Positions 27,438 to 36,583 of a stretch of 48,961 nucleotides of DNA are shown here, piece after piece (the stretch's first letter is position 1; each line of letters begins with the position of its first letter). Origin of the DNA: Acidovorax sp. Root219 (GTDB lineage Bacteria; Pseudomonadota; Gammaproteobacteria; Burkholderiales; Burkholderiaceae_C); assembly GCF_001428665.1 (NCBI RefSeq), contig NZ_LMIJ01000011.1, forward strand, positions 250,455 through 299,415. The letters run 5' to 3'. The translations under genes and the position numbers were made by a program. The notes beneath the pieces are model-generated. The model was given only the letters and a program-made list of their open reading frames with translations, had not been told where the DNA came from and did not search any database.

Positions 27438-27490
27438 AGCAGCCTGTGCATCCCCCCGGTAACAAAGCGCACATTGCGTGCAGTGCAATG

Positions 27491-27979
27491 TCACACCTGT
27501 GCGGCCCCCTGCGCACTGGCGGGCAGGCCGAACACCTGATCGAACACCCAGTTGAAGACAAAGGTGTAGCACAGGAAGAAAACGATCATGCCGATGTCCA
27601 TCACCAGTGCCTGCCACAGGCTGATCTGGAACCACCAAGCGAAGATCGGCACCAGGGTGATGACAAGCCCCATCTCGAAGCTCACGGCATGCACCACGCG
27701 GCGTGCTGCGCTGCGCCCGCGTACCTCCTGCCGCGCCTCCCAGCGCTCGAAAGCCCAGTTGAACAACACGTTCCACGCCACGGCGATCAGGGCTGCCACG
27801 GCAGCGATCACGCCGGCATGCGCCGCGCCCTGCCCCGAGAGAAAGGCCAGCCCCGCCGTGGCGGCTGCAATGGCGATGAGTTCGTACAGCGTGACGTAGA
27901 CGACGCGGCGCTTGACGCCCTGCAGGCCGGCGGCGGTCTGGGTTGCTGTCAGGGAAGTGGTGGTGTTCTGCGATTCCAT
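27491..27979 (-). CDS. PACE-family efflux transporter (AceI-like)
   Basis: 162 residues with four membrane spans in two tandem bacterial transmembrane pair domains. The family's conserved features are present twice: NWAFERWE and NWVFDQVFG at the end of each pair, RRVVHAVSFE at the start of the second, and a membrane Glu (E33 in LYELIAI) equivalent to the proton-coupling E15 of AceI. PACE proteins expel biocides such as chlorhexidine and, physiologically, short diamines. It is divergent from a LysR gene with 75 bases between starts, the same arrangement as aceI-aceR. Confidence 0.92.
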   Translation of the reverse strand: MESQNTTTSLTATQTAAGLQGVKRRVVYVTLYELIAIAAATAGLAFLSGQGAAHAGVIAAVAALIAVAWNVLFNWAFERWEARQEVRGRSAARRVVHAVSFEMGLVITLVPIFAWWFQISLWQALVMDIGMIVFFLCYTFVFNWVFDQVFGLPASAQGAAQV

Positions 27980-28054
27980 GGGCAGGACTGTATGTGCCAG
28001 AGGCTGATATAAAAAGTTAGCTTGTGTCAGTTTTTCTGATAGATTGAGCCCTCT
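27980..28054. promoter_or_regulatory. Divergent control region of the PACE gene and its LysR regulator
   Basis: 75 AT-rich bases with CTGATA repeated in direct orientation (28004-28009 and 28036-28041) and a TATAAA-like stretch between. A compact LysR-type operator overlapping both promoters is expected here by analogy to aceI-aceR; exact boxes are inferred. Confidence 0.45.
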
Positions 28055-29035
28055 ATGGCTTTTTCGTCGGACAACATCCAGGTCTTCCTGTCCGTGCTGG
28101 ACCAGGGCTCCTTCTCGGCAGCGGCCCGCAGCCTCTCGCGCGTGCCGTCGGCCGTGAGCATGGCGATTGCCCACCTGGAGGCGGAGCTGGACATGCCGCT
28201 CTTCGACCGCAGTGGCCGTGAGCCCCGGCCCACCGCCGCCGCACGGGCGCTGGAGCCCCAGGCGCGGCTGCTGGCTGGCCAGTTGCAACAACTCAACGCC
28301 CAGGCGCTGTCGCTCACCCAGGGGCTGGAGGAACGGCTCACGGTGGCCATCGCACCCGAGCTGCTGGCATCGCGCTGGACCGAGCCGATCGCCGCCCTGG
28401 CGCGCGAGTACCCGCTGCTGCAGGTGGAGGTGCTGGCCGCGCCCCAGGTCGATGCGCTCGAGTTGCTGCACACCGGGCGCGCGCAACTGGCGCTGGTGTT
28501 CGAACGCCCCAGCATCGACGGGCGCGAAGGCTTCCAGGAGGTAGGCAGCGAAACCCTGGTGGCGGTGATGGCGCCCGACCACCCGGTGCTGCAGGCCGCG
28601 CGCGAAGCCGCCACGGAGCGCTGCGAGCCGGCCGGGGAGGCGCAATTGCGCGAGGAGCACCTCACGACCACGCGGCAGATCGTGGTGGCCAGCCGCGACC
28701 TGGCGCAGATCGACCGGCGCTTCGTCTTCGCGCGCCACCACTGGCGTACCGACAACCACCTGGCCGCCCTGGGCCTGATCGAGGCGGGCCTGGGCTGGGG
28801 CTGGCAGCCACGTGCCCTGGTGCAGCCGCGCATTGACGCCGGCACGCTGGTGGAGATGCCGTTCGAGAACCTGAGCAATGGCACGGCCCTATGGGTGGAC
28901 GTGGTGTGGTCCAAGGAGCGGCCGCTGGGCCTGGGCGCGCGACGCTTCGTGGACCTGATGTCGCACGACGCACACCGGGCTGGACACCCCGCCGAGCAGG
29001 TCTGCTCCACGACGCCCGCATCAGAACACGCGTGA
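28055..29035 (+). CDS. LysR-family regulator, probable activator of the PACE efflux gene
   Basis: 326 residues. The helix-turn-helix is at about residues 5-65 (QVFLSVLDQGSFSAAARSLSR, SAVSMAIAHLEAEL), then an effector domain (about 92-300). It is divergent from the PACE gene as AceR is from AceI, hence the proposed role. The C-terminus past ~305 is poorly conserved-looking, and its last 15 bases overlap the end of the convergent metallo-beta-lactamase-fold gene. The two genes therefore meet tail to tail without a terminator between them. Confidence 0.92.
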   Translation: MAFSSDNIQVFLSVLDQGSFSAAARSLSRVPSAVSMAIAHLEAELDMPLFDRSGREPRPTAAARALEPQARLLAGQLQQLNAQALSLTQGLEERLTVAIAPELLASRWTEPIAALAREYPLLQVEVLAAPQVDALELLHTGRAQLALVFERPSIDGREGFQEVGSETLVAVMAPDHPVLQAAREAATERCEPAGEAQLREEHLTTTRQIVVASRDLAQIDRRFVFARHHWRTDNHLAALGLIEAGLGWGWQPRALVQPRIDAGTLVEMPFENLSNGTALWVDVVWSKERPLGLGARRFVDLMSHDAHRAGHPAEQVCSTTPASEHA

Positions 29036-29806
29036 CTCGCCATCCTGCGGAATCCACAGCCGTTGCTGCACGCCAGCCTCTGCGGCCAGGCCCGCCAGGC
29101 CGGAGCGCGTGGTAGGGCAATGGTCGAGTGCTTCCAGGTGGTTGGCCACCACCGTGCCGGGGGCCAGGGTGCAGGCCCCGATCACGTCTTTCCCATCCAT
29201 CAGGATCTCGCCCCCCAGGTCGAAGCGCGCACCGCCGGCCGGCAGCACGGCCACGTCGGGGCGCAGGCGGGTGAGGCAATCGCGCAGCTCGGGCGTGAGC
29301 ACCGTGTCCCCGGCGATGTAGACGCTGGGCTCGCCCGGCATCTCGATCAGGTAACCATGGCCATGCTCCATGAGGCGGCCGACCCAGCCGCGCCCGTGCA
29401 GGCAGGCGATGGGCGTGATGTACCCACTGCCCAGAAAGGGCTGGCGGCCCGGGCCCGCCAGCGGCTGCACCGCCAGGCCGCGCGTGGCCAGGTAGTCCGC
29501 ATCGCGGGGCATGCAGAAGACGGGCGTGCCCTTCCCGCGCAGGAACTGCTTGCCCGCCCGATCCAGGTGGTCGAAGTGGCCGCGCTGGCAATGGGTGATG
29601 AGGGCATGCGTCACGCGGCCCAGCACGGCATCGGCTACTTCGGGCAGCTCCACGATGGGGTTGCGGCGGCGCGTGCCCCCCAGGTAGCGCAGCGTGGGCA
29701 GGCCACCCTGGCGCGAGAGCATGGGGTCGACCAGCAGGGCCACGGGCGCGCCCTGGGCCGTGAATTCCAGCACGATGGTGGCGTTGCGCAATTGGGTGAT
29801 CTTCAT
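29021..29806 (-). CDS. Metallo-beta-lactamase-fold hydrolase (UlaG/YtnP-like)
   Basis: 261 residues without a signal peptide. The metal motif is H72-x4-H77-F-D79-H80, a variant of HxHxDH in which the first spacing is longer (THCQRGHFDHLD). Further ligand candidates are in YIAGDT (around 163-168) and VANHLEALDH near residue 220. The start has ARNATIVLEF and IDP-like LVDPML, resembling UlaG-type lactonases and predicted metal-dependent hydrolases. The substrate is unknown. It is divergent from the GlxA-type regulator with 91 bases between starts, so that regulator may control it. Confidence 0.86.
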   Translation of the reverse strand: MKITQLRNATIVLEFTAQGAPVALLVDPMLSRQGGLPTLRYLGGTRRRNPIVELPEVADAVLGRVTHALITHCQRGHFDHLDRAGKQFLRGKGTPVFCMPRDADYLATRGLAVQPLAGPGRQPFLGSGYITPIACLHGRGWVGRLMEHGHGYLIEMPGEPSVYIAGDTVLTPELRDCLTRLRPDVAVLPAGGARFDLGGEILMDGKDVIGACTLAPGTVVANHLEALDHCPTTRSGLAGLAAEAGVQQRLWIPQDGESRVF

Positions 29807-29897
29807 GGGGCAGGTGCTGTGGCAATGGATGAAGCCCTATTGTTCAAAGGCGTGCGTCTGGTGAAAATGGCTGGAATGGACAATTCATTGCCAATCC

Positions 29898-30896
29898 ATG
29901 CCAGGCCTGGGAGCTGATTCCCCTTTCCCCGCGCGCCCCCTGCGCCTGGCCCTGCTGCTCTACGAGGGCTGCATGCCGGCAGGCCTGTTCGCGACGGCCG
30001 ACATGGCGCGCGCGGCCAACCTGCGCGCGGGCCGGCCGCTGTTCGACGTGCAGTGGGTGGGCCTGGACCTTCAGCCGGTATCCACATGGCAGGGGCCGGC
30101 ACTGCTGCCCACGTCAACCCTGGCGCAGACACAGGCCGATGCCGTGCTGGTGCCGGGCCTGTGGCTGTCGTCACCCGACGAAGTGCGGGCCCAGCTGCGC
30201 CCCCTGCAGCCCCTGGTGCGGGCGCTGCGCGCCCTGCCGCGCCGCACGCAGGCGTGGAGCTACTGCGCCGGCGTGGTGCTGCTGGCCGCCAGCGGCCGGC
30301 TCGATGGCCATGCGGCCACGGCCACCTGGTGGCTGCAGGCGGCGTTGCAGCAGGAGTTCACGGCCGTGCAATGGCGCTTTGATGAACCCCTGGTGGCGCA
30401 CGCAGTGGCCACCACCGCCGCCGGGGCCAGCGGCTACCTGCCGCTGATGCTGCACGCGCTGGCGGCACGGCTGCCGCCCCAGGCCGTGCAGGACCTGCAG
30501 GAGGTGCTGATGCTGCCCCGTCCGCGCGCCACCCACCCCGTGTTTGCCGGGCTGGATCTGATGGCGCAGGCGGAGCCTGCCCTGCGCAGCGCCATGCTCT
30601 GGGTGCAGCGCAGCCCGGCCCAGGGCCTGTGCCTGGCCGATCTGGCGGCGGCCATGCACCTGTCCACCCGCACCCTGGCGCGGCGGGTGCGCGCGCACAC
30701 GGGCCTGGCTGCGGCACACTGGATGCGCCGCATCAAGCTGCGGCAGGCCGCAGATGCCCTGTGCCAGACCCGCCATCCGCTCAAGCGCATCGCCCAGGAC
30801 CTGGGCTTTGCCAGCGAGGCCGGCCTGCACCGGGCCTTTGCCCATGCGGTAGGCCAGACCCCCATGGCCTACCGCATGGCCCACGGCAACCATTGA
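29898..30896 (+). CDS. GlxA-type AraC-family regulator with DJ-1/PfpI domain
   Basis: 332 residues. Residues ~15-185 form a DJ-1/PfpI-like domain (LRLALLLYEGCMPAGLF, ADAVLVPGLW) whose nucleophile-elbow cysteine lies in WSYCAGVVLLA. Residues ~230-328 are an AraC-type double helix-turn-helix (LADLAAAMHLSTRTLARRV, PLKRIAQDLGFASEAGLHRAF). This architecture matches GlxA/ArgR-like regulators that respond to small nitrogen compounds. It is divergent from the metallo-hydrolase gene and precedes the PPK2 gene by 32 bases. Confidence 0.93.
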   Translation: MPGLGADSPFPARPLRLALLLYEGCMPAGLFATADMARAANLRAGRPLFDVQWVGLDLQPVSTWQGPALLPTSTLAQTQADAVLVPGLWLSSPDEVRAQLRPLQPLVRALRALPRRTQAWSYCAGVVLLAASGRLDGHAATATWWLQAALQQEFTAVQWRFDEPLVAHAVATTAAGASGYLPLMLHALAARLPPQAVQDLQEVLMLPRPRATHPVFAGLDLMAQAEPALRSAMLWVQRSPAQGLCLADLAAAMHLSTRTLARRVRAHTGLAAAHWMRRIKLRQAADALCQTRHPLKRIAQDLGFASEAGLHRAFAHAVGQTPMAYRMAHGNH

Positions 30897-30928
30897 TACC
30901 CCCTTTCAAACCACTGGAGATGCACACC

Positions 30929-31789
30929 ATGACCCCTCCCTTCCAGAGCAGCAGCAAGGCCTTCGGCGAGCGTTGGTCGGCCTGGCAGCCCAAGGCGGGC
31001 GGCAAGAAAGGCAAGACCTCTGCCCTGGCCGACTGGGATCCAGGAGCCAAGCCGTTCTCGCTGGGCAGCAAGACCGAAGACAAGGCCGCCGTGGAGGCCC
31101 TCGCGCTGGAGCTCGACGAGTTGCAGAACCTGTTCTATGCCGACAAGCGCTACAAGCTGCTGGTGGTGCTGCAGGGCACCGACACCTCGGGCAAGGACGG
31201 CACCATCCGCGGCGTGTTCGGCCGCATGAGCGCCCTGGGCGTGCACACCGTGGGCTGGAAGGCCCCCACCGAGACCGAGCGTGCGCACGACTACCTCTGG
31301 CGCATCCACCAGCAGGTGCCGCAAGACGGCGACATCACGGTCTTCAACCGCAGCCACTACGAGGACGTGCTGGTGCCCGTGGTCAACGGCTGGATCACGC
31401 CCGAACAGCAACAGCAGCGCCTGGCCCACATCAACGACTTCGAGCGCATGCTCAGCGAGACCGGCACCATCGTGCTCAAGTTTCTGCTGCACATCAGCCC
31501 CGAGGAGCAGCGCCTGCGCCTGCAGGAGCGGCTGGACGACCCGGCCAAGCACTGGAAGTTCAGCATGGGCGACATCGAGGTGCGCAAGCAGTGGAAGGAC
31601 TACCGCCGGGCCTATGACACCCTGCTCAACGCAACGCACACGCCCTGGGCACCCTGGACCATCGTGCCGGCCGACTCCAAGACCCACCGCAACCTGATGA
31701 TCGCCAGCGTGCTGCGCCAGGTGCTGCAGAACCTGGACCTGCGCTATCCGCCGGGCGATCCGCTGCTGGCGGATTTCAAGGTGGAGTGA
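30929..31789 (+). CDS. ppk2: PPK2-family polyphosphate:nucleotide phosphotransferase (class III-like)
   Basis: 286 residues. The ATG at 30929 is chosen since GGAG lies ten bases upstream; an ATG three codons earlier is too close to it. Walker A is GTDTSGKDG (K89), followed by the lid DYLWRIHQQVP and Walker B region FNRSHYEDVL, then HISPEEQRLRLQERLDDP, KHWKFSMGD and ADSKTHRN. One PPK2 domain with this wording resembles class III enzymes of Meiothermus that phosphorylate AMP and ADP with polyphosphate. The specificity is inferred. Cytoplasmic. Confidence 0.93.
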   Translation: MTPPFQSSSKAFGERWSAWQPKAGGKKGKTSALADWDPGAKPFSLGSKTEDKAAVEALALELDELQNLFYADKRYKLLVVLQGTDTSGKDGTIRGVFGRMSALGVHTVGWKAPTETERAHDYLWRIHQQVPQDGDITVFNRSHYEDVLVPVVNGWITPEQQQQRLAHINDFERMLSETGTIVLKFLLHISPEEQRLRLQERLDDPAKHWKFSMGDIEVRKQWKDYRRAYDTLLNATHTPWAPWTIVPADSKTHRNLMIASVLRQVLQNLDLRYPPGDPLLADFKVE

Positions 31790-31870
31790 GGCGGCCCTAT
31801 CTGCCGCGAAGGGGCACTGGCACGACCCCTTTGCACAGACTCGGCGAAGGCCAGGATCGTCTTTTCAAGG

Positions 31871-31889
31871 TTATGCATCGATTGCATAA
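31871..31889. promoter_or_regulatory. Candidate operator palindrome upstream of gdhA
   Basis: TTATGCA-TCGAT-TGCATAA is a perfect 7-base inverted repeat with a 5-base spacer, 83 bases before the gdhA start. It is AT-rich in a GC-rich background and is followed by the likely promoter region. The binding protein is unknown. Confidence 0.5.
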
Positions 31890-31972
31890 TCCTGTAACAC
31901 TCCGGCCTTGGACAGGCTTGCGGGGCAGGAATAAGCTTCGTGGCTTGAACTTATCCCACAAGGAAATTCACC

Positions 31973-33295
31973 ATGTCGCAATCTTCCGGCGCGCCGGCCA
32001 CCCCCTCCAAATTGGGCGCCGTCCACACCCTGCCTTCGTACCTGCAGGCCGACAACCTCGGGCCCTGGGGCATCTACCTGCAGCAGGTAGACCGCGTCAC
32101 GCCCTACCTGGGGCACCTGGCCCGCTGGGTGGAAACCCTCAAGCGCCCCAAGCGCGCGCTGATCGTGGATGTGCCGATCGAGCTGGACAACGGCACCATC
32201 GCCCACTTCGAGGGCTACCGCGTGCAGCACAACACCTCGCGTGGCCCCGGCAAGGGCGGCGTGCGCTTCCACCAGGACGTGACACTGTCGGAAGTGATGG
32301 CCCTGTCGGCCTGGATGTCGATCAAGAACGCGGCGGTGAACGTGCCCTACGGCGGTGCCAAGGGCGGCATCCGCGTGGACCCCAAGAAGCTCTCCATGGG
32401 TGAACTGGAACGCCTGACGCGCCGCTACACCAGCGAGATCGGCATCATCATCGGCCCCACCAAGGACATCCCGGCACCCGACGTGAACACCAACGGCCAG
32501 ATCATGGCCTGGATGATGGACACGTACTCGATGAACACCGGCTCCACCGCCACCGGCGTGGTCACCGGCAAGCCCGTGGACCTGGGCGGCTCGCTGGGCC
32601 GCGTGGAAGCCACCGGCCGCGGCGTGTTCACCGTGGGTGTGGAAGCCGCCAAGCTCACCGGCCTGCAACTCGAAGGTGCCCGCCTGGCGGTGCAGGGCTT
32701 CGGAAACGTGGGCGGCATCGCAGCCAAACTGTTTGCCGAAGCTGGTGCCAAGGTGGTGGCCGTGCAGGACCACACCGGCACCATCTTCAACGGCAAGGGC
32801 CTTGATGTGCCGGCCCTGCTGGCCCACGTGAAGATCCGTGGTGGCGTGGGCGGCTTTGCCGGTGCCGAAGCCATGAAGCCCGAGGAATTCTGGGGCGTGG
32901 ATTGCGAGATCCTGATCCCTGCCGCGCTGGAAGGCCAGATCACCGAGCACAACGCCGGCCAGATCAAGGCCAAGCTGGTGATCGAGGGCGCCAACGGCCC
33001 CACCACCCCCGAGGCGGACGACATCCTGCACGACAAGGGCGTGCTGGTGCTGCCCGACGTGATCGCCAACGCCGGCGGTGTGACAGTGAGCTACTTTGAA
33101 TGGGTGCAGGATTTCTCCAGCTTCTTCTGGAGCGAGGACGAGATCAACGCCCGTCTGGTGCGCATCATGCAGGACGCCTTTGCCGGCGTGTGGCAGGTGG
33201 CCCAGGAGCACAAGGTGAGCCTGCGCACCGCCACCTTCATCGTGGCCTGCCAGCGCATCCTGCATGCCCGCGAAATGCGCGGCCTGTATCCATGA
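31973..33295 (+). CDS. gdhA: Glutamate dehydrogenase (Glu/Leu/Phe/Val family)
   Basis: 440 residues, preceded by AAGGAA at the right distance. It interconverts glutamate and 2-oxoglutarate plus ammonia in the cytoplasm. The catalytic lysine is K130 in VPYGGAKGG, the catalytic aspartate D170 in IPAPDVNT, and the Rossmann fingerprint GFGNVGG is at 242-248, with the substrate-pocket [10 protein letters not shown] at 91-100. Length and wording resemble the short hexameric enzymes of the RocG/GudB type more than E. coli GdhA. It is monocistronic, with a clear terminator downstream and a palindrome upstream. Confidence 0.95.
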   Translation: MSQSSGAPATPSKLGAVHTLPSYLQADNLGPWGIYLQQVDRVTPYLGHLARWVETLKRPKRALIVDVPIELDNGTIAHFEGYRVQHNTSRGPGKGGVRFHQDVTLSEVMALSAWMSIKNAAVNVPYGGAKGGIRVDPKKLSMGELERLTRRYTSEIGIIIGPTKDIPAPDVNTNGQIMAWMMDTYSMNTGSTATGVVTGKPVDLGGSLGRVEATGRGVFTVGVEAAKLTGLQLEGARLAVQGFGNVGGIAAKLFAEAGAKVVAVQDHTGTIFNGKGLDVPALLAHVKIRGGVGGFAGAEAMKPEEFWGVDCEILIPAALEGQITEHNAGQIKAKLVIEGANGPTTPEADDILHDKGVLVLPDVIANAGGVTVSYFEWVQDFSSFFWSEDEINARLVRIMQDAFAGVWQVAQEHKVSLRTATFIVACQRILHAREMRGLYP

Positions 33296-33351
33296 GCTTG
33301 CGCCGTTCTCCGGACTGAAGCGGCCCACCCGGCAGCATTCAGGTCCAAAGC

Positions 33352-33389
33352 AACCGCCAGCGCCGCACCCCGGCCCTGGCGGTTTTTTC
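33352..33389 (+). terminator. Rho-independent terminator of gdhA
   Basis: AACCGCCAG (33352-33360) and CTGGCGGTT (33376-33384) form a perfect 9-base stem with a 15-base loop, ending in a run of six T at 33383-33388. It lies 57 bases past the gdhA stop. Confidence 0.9.
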
Positions 33390-33568
33390 ATGGGCAGGGC
33401 TGTTGCGCGCGGGCGACGCCCCGTGCCCTCGTTCACGCCTGTTGTCGGCACGATGCAACCGCTTGGCGGGCCGTGAAACAGGCAGATACGCAGGCCAACA
33501 AATGGAAATGATTGCACCGGGGGCCACATGGGAGACTGCTTTGCATTCGGCAATCCCAGGAGACCACG

Positions 33569-35188
33569 GTGGCCATTCCCTCCCTGCGCAGCGTCATGGC
33601 GCGCTTCATGCTGAGCCGCCTGCGCACCGCCCGCTCGGTGGCCCGCCTGGCCTACCGCCTGCACGGCAACAAACGCGCCCTCATCGACCGGCGCGGCACC
33701 CTCACATATAAACAGCTGCATGAGCGCGTGCTGCGATTGAATGGCTGGATGCAGGCGCAGGGCGTGAAGCAGGGCGACATCGTATTCACCTGGCTGCCCG
33801 AGACCGGCGAGCAGTACGAGACGCGCCTGGCCACGTTCGAAAACGGCACCATCTTCGCCAGCTTCCACAAACACCTGTCGGCGCAGGCGGCGCTCGATAC
33901 GCTGCTGCGCGTGAAGCCCACGGTGTTCATCCACGACCCGGCGCTGAGCGCACCCATTCTGGCCACCGTGCGCGAGCGCATGCCCGGCCTGCACATCCTG
34001 GCCCTGGGCAAGCCCTACGAGGACGCGCTGGCCCAGGCCACGCCCACGCGCGGCACGGCCAAGGTGCACGAGGACGAGGTGTTCGCACTGCACATGACCT
34101 CGGGCACCACGGGGCTGCCCAAGGCCATCGGCTATACCCACCGCAAATACCTGGACAGCGTGCGCTTCATCGCGCAGTCGATCAACTTCACGCCTCCCGC
34201 CAGCGGCCAGGACATCAACATGCTGGGCCTGCCGCTGACGGGGCCGGGCTCGGGCCTGGTGCTGCCCACGCTGCTCTCGGGCGCGGTGCTGGTGATGCCC
34301 GAGAACTTCCGCTCGGCCACGCTGGCCGGGCTGATCGAGCGCCACAAGGTCTCGCGCGCCTTCCTCTCGCCCTCGGCCATCATCGACCTGCTGGACGACC
34401 CGGAGCTGCCGCGTTACCGCCTGGCCTCGCTCACGCACGTGCCCTATGGCTCGGAGATGATGCCCGCGCCCAAGATCGCCGAGGCGATCCGCCACTTCGG
34501 ACCCATCTTCCAGCAGGGCTACGGCTGCCTGGAGGCGCTGCCGCCCATCACCTGGCTGCTGCCGCACGAACATGTGGACGCGAGCGGCGCGCCGGTGGGC
34601 CTCCACATCCTGTCCTCCGTGGGCCGCGTGATGCCCGGGGTGGAGGTGGTGGTGCGCGATGACGCCTTCAACCCCCTGCCCCTGGGGTCCACAGGCCTCA
34701 TCACGGTGAAGACGCCGGTCAGCTTCGAGCGCTACTGGCACGACCCCGAGAAGACGGCCGAGACCCTGCGCGACGGCTGGGTAGTAATGGGCGACATGGG
34801 CTACTTCGACAAGGAGGGCTACCTGCACGTGCTGGGCCGCAGCGCCGACCGCGTGCACAAGGACGGCCGCATGCTCAATCCGCGCGAGGTGGAAGAGGTT
34901 ACGCACCAGCACCCAGCCGTCAAGGAATGCTGCCTGGTGCAGCACGGCGAGCAGGCCGTGCTGGTGGTGAGCCTGCGCCAGAGCTGGCGCACCGAGCACA
35001 GCTGGCGCGCGCTGGAGCACGACATCACCGAGTACATGGGCGAGAACCTGTCCGCGGCCTTGCAGCCCGACCGCGTGCGCATCGTGCCCGAAATCCCGCG
35101 CAGCTTCCTCAACAAGATGCTGCGCCGCGAAGTGCGCGCCATGCTGAACGCCGAGGAGCCCGTGGCCGAACTGGCGCACGCACTGTGA
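33569..35188 (+). CDS. AMP-forming acyl-CoA synthetase/ligase-type enzyme
   Basis: 539 residues. The GTG at 33569 is taken as start because AGGAG lies six bases upstream; an ATG nine codons later is possible. The ANL-superfamily phosphate loop is TSGTTGLPKA, the A5-type motif YGCLEALPPI, the A7 region GDMGYFDKEGYLHVLGRSADRV, and the catalytic C-terminal lysine region is SFLNKMLRREVR. It activates a carboxylate as adenylate, probably then transferring it to CoA. The substrate is not readable. Its stop overlaps the start of an MFS transporter gene by four bases (GTGA), so the two are coupled and the transporter may import the acid. Confidence 0.9.
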   Translation: MAIPSLRSVMARFMLSRLRTARSVARLAYRLHGNKRALIDRRGTLTYKQLHERVLRLNGWMQAQGVKQGDIVFTWLPETGEQYETRLATFENGTIFASFHKHLSAQAALDTLLRVKPTVFIHDPALSAPILATVRERMPGLHILALGKPYEDALAQATPTRGTAKVHEDEVFALHMTSGTTGLPKAIGYTHRKYLDSVRFIAQSINFTPPASGQDINMLGLPLTGPGSGLVLPTLLSGAVLVMPENFRSATLAGLIERHKVSRAFLSPSAIIDLLDDPELPRYRLASLTHVPYGSEMMPAPKIAEAIRHFGPIFQQGYGCLEALPPITWLLPHEHVDASGAPVGLHILSSVGRVMPGVEVVVRDDAFNPLPLGSTGLITVKTPVSFERYWHDPEKTAETLRDGWVVMGDMGYFDKEGYLHVLGRSADRVHKDGRMLNPREVEEVTHQHPAVKECCLVQHGEQAVLVVSLRQSWRTEHSWRALEHDITEYMGENLSAALQPDRVRIVPEIPRSFLNKMLRREVRAMLNAEEPVAELAHAL

Positions 35189-36579
35189 GCGGGCCCACCG
35201 CCGCGCAGGCCACCACCACCACGCTCACGCTGGGCACCAAGCTCAGCTATGCCGTGGGCAATGTGGGCCTGCAAATGCTGATCGCCGCCATGGGCTTTCT
35301 GCTCATGATCTTCTACACCGACGTGGCCCTGGTACCGCCGGCGGTGGCGGGCGCCGCGCTGCTGGTGGGCAAGGTGTGGGACACCATCAACGACCCGCTG
35401 TTCGGCTGGGTGACGGACCGCACGCGCTCGCGCTGGGGCCGCCACCGGGTGTACCTCATCTACGGCGCCATTCCGCTGGCCGTGGTGTCGGCGGCGGTGT
35501 GGATGGTGCCGCCGGGCCTCTCGCCCGTGGCCGCCTTCCTGTGGATTGCCATCACCTACACGCTGTTCGACACGCTGATGACGCTGGTGCAACTGCCCTA
35601 CCAGGCCATGGCCGCCAACCTCACGCGCGACTATGACGAGCGCACCAGCCTCACGGCTTTTGCCTCGCTGGGTGCGCTGCTGGGCTTCTTCGCGGGCAGC
35701 GTGCTCATGCCCGTGCTGGTGCGGGCCGCGCCCGATGCGCGCACGGGCTATGCGCTGGCGGGTGCCTGCTTCGGCCTGGTGGCCGGCATGGCGGTGGCCG
35801 TGGTGGCCTGGCGCGTGCGAGAACCCGCAGTCGAGGAGGCCACAGCCGAGCCGGCCCCTGCCTGGGACTCGGTGCGCCGCACCCTGCTGGGCACGCTGCG
35901 CAACCGGCCCTTCTTGCTGCTGGTCGGCGCCGCCGGCCTGGTGCGCCTGGGCCTGACGCTGGTGCAGGGCGCGCTGGCCTACTTCGTCATCTACCAGTTG
36001 CAGGGCACGCAGGGGGATCTGCCGCGGCTCATGGCCATCCTGCTCGGGGTGGTGGGCATCTCGCTGTTCGTCTGGAAGCGCGTGGTGGACCGCTGGGAGA
36101 AGAACCGGGCCTACCTGCTGGGCCTGGTGTTCAGCGCCACCGGCCTGTTGACGCTGTACTGGATCGGGCCGGGCCAGCAGGGGGCCGTGCCGGTCGTGCT
36201 GGCGCTGATCGGCGTCGGCATGGGTGCGCACTGGATCGTGCCGTTCGCGATGGTGCCCGACACCATCGACCACGGCCACATGCTCGCAGGCGAGCGCACC
36301 ACCGGCATGTACTACGGCCTGTTCGGCCTGGTGGACAAGATCGCGCGCACCCTGGCCACGGTGGTCGTTGCGGCCGTGCTCGACCTGACGCACTACGTGC
36401 CCAACGTGGCCCAGTCGGCCCAGGCGCTGGGCGGCATACGGCTGATGACCGGCCCGCTGCCCGCGCTGTGCCTGGCGCTGGCGATACCGCTGCTGCTGGC
36501 CTACCCGATCACGCGCGCACGCCACGGGGAGATACGCCGCAGTGTGGGCGATGTGCGGGACAGCCAGTTCGCTGGCTGA
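35185..36579 (+). CDS. MFS transporter of the GPH (glycoside-pentoside-hexuronide) type
   Basis: 464 residues with twelve predicted spans. The GTG at 35185 overlaps the ligase stop. KLSYAVGNVG at the start, VGKVWDTINDPLFGWVTDRTRSRWGRHR after span 2, and TTGMYYGLFGLVDKIART in the second half are GPH/MFS_2 signatures (MelB/YicJ type). Such carriers move sugars or other small solutes with Na+ or H+. The paired ligase suggests a carboxylic acid or glycoside-derived substrate. It ends four bases before the convergent gene at 36584. Confidence 0.92.
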   Translation: MSGPTAAQATTTTLTLGTKLSYAVGNVGLQMLIAAMGFLLMIFYTDVALVPPAVAGAALLVGKVWDTINDPLFGWVTDRTRSRWGRHRVYLIYGAIPLAVVSAAVWMVPPGLSPVAAFLWIAITYTLFDTLMTLVQLPYQAMAANLTRDYDERTSLTAFASLGALLGFFAGSVLMPVLVRAAPDARTGYALAGACFGLVAGMAVAVVAWRVREPAVEEATAEPAPAWDSVRRTLLGTLRNRPFLLLVGAAGLVRLGLTLVQGALAYFVIYQLQGTQGDLPRLMAILLGVVGISLFVWKRVVDRWEKNRAYLLGLVFSATGLLTLYWIGPGQQGAVPVVLALIGVGMGAHWIVPFAMVPDTIDHGHMLAGERTTGMYYGLFGLVDKIARTLATVVVAAVLDLTHYVPNVAQSAQALGGIRLMTGPLPALCLALAIPLLLAYPITRARHGEIRRSVGDVRDSQFAG

Positions 36580-36583
36580 GACT

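Noticed and set aside
27172..27438. Plus-strand frame of 88 codons inside the inverted-repeat element
   Set aside because: It begins with the same residues as the minus-strand frame because the ends are inverted copies; no coding evidence.
31871..35179. An 1,102-codon open frame on the minus strand across gdhA and the ligase gene
   Set aside because: It spans two well-recognised genes and a terminator in antisense; composition is that of a shadow frame.
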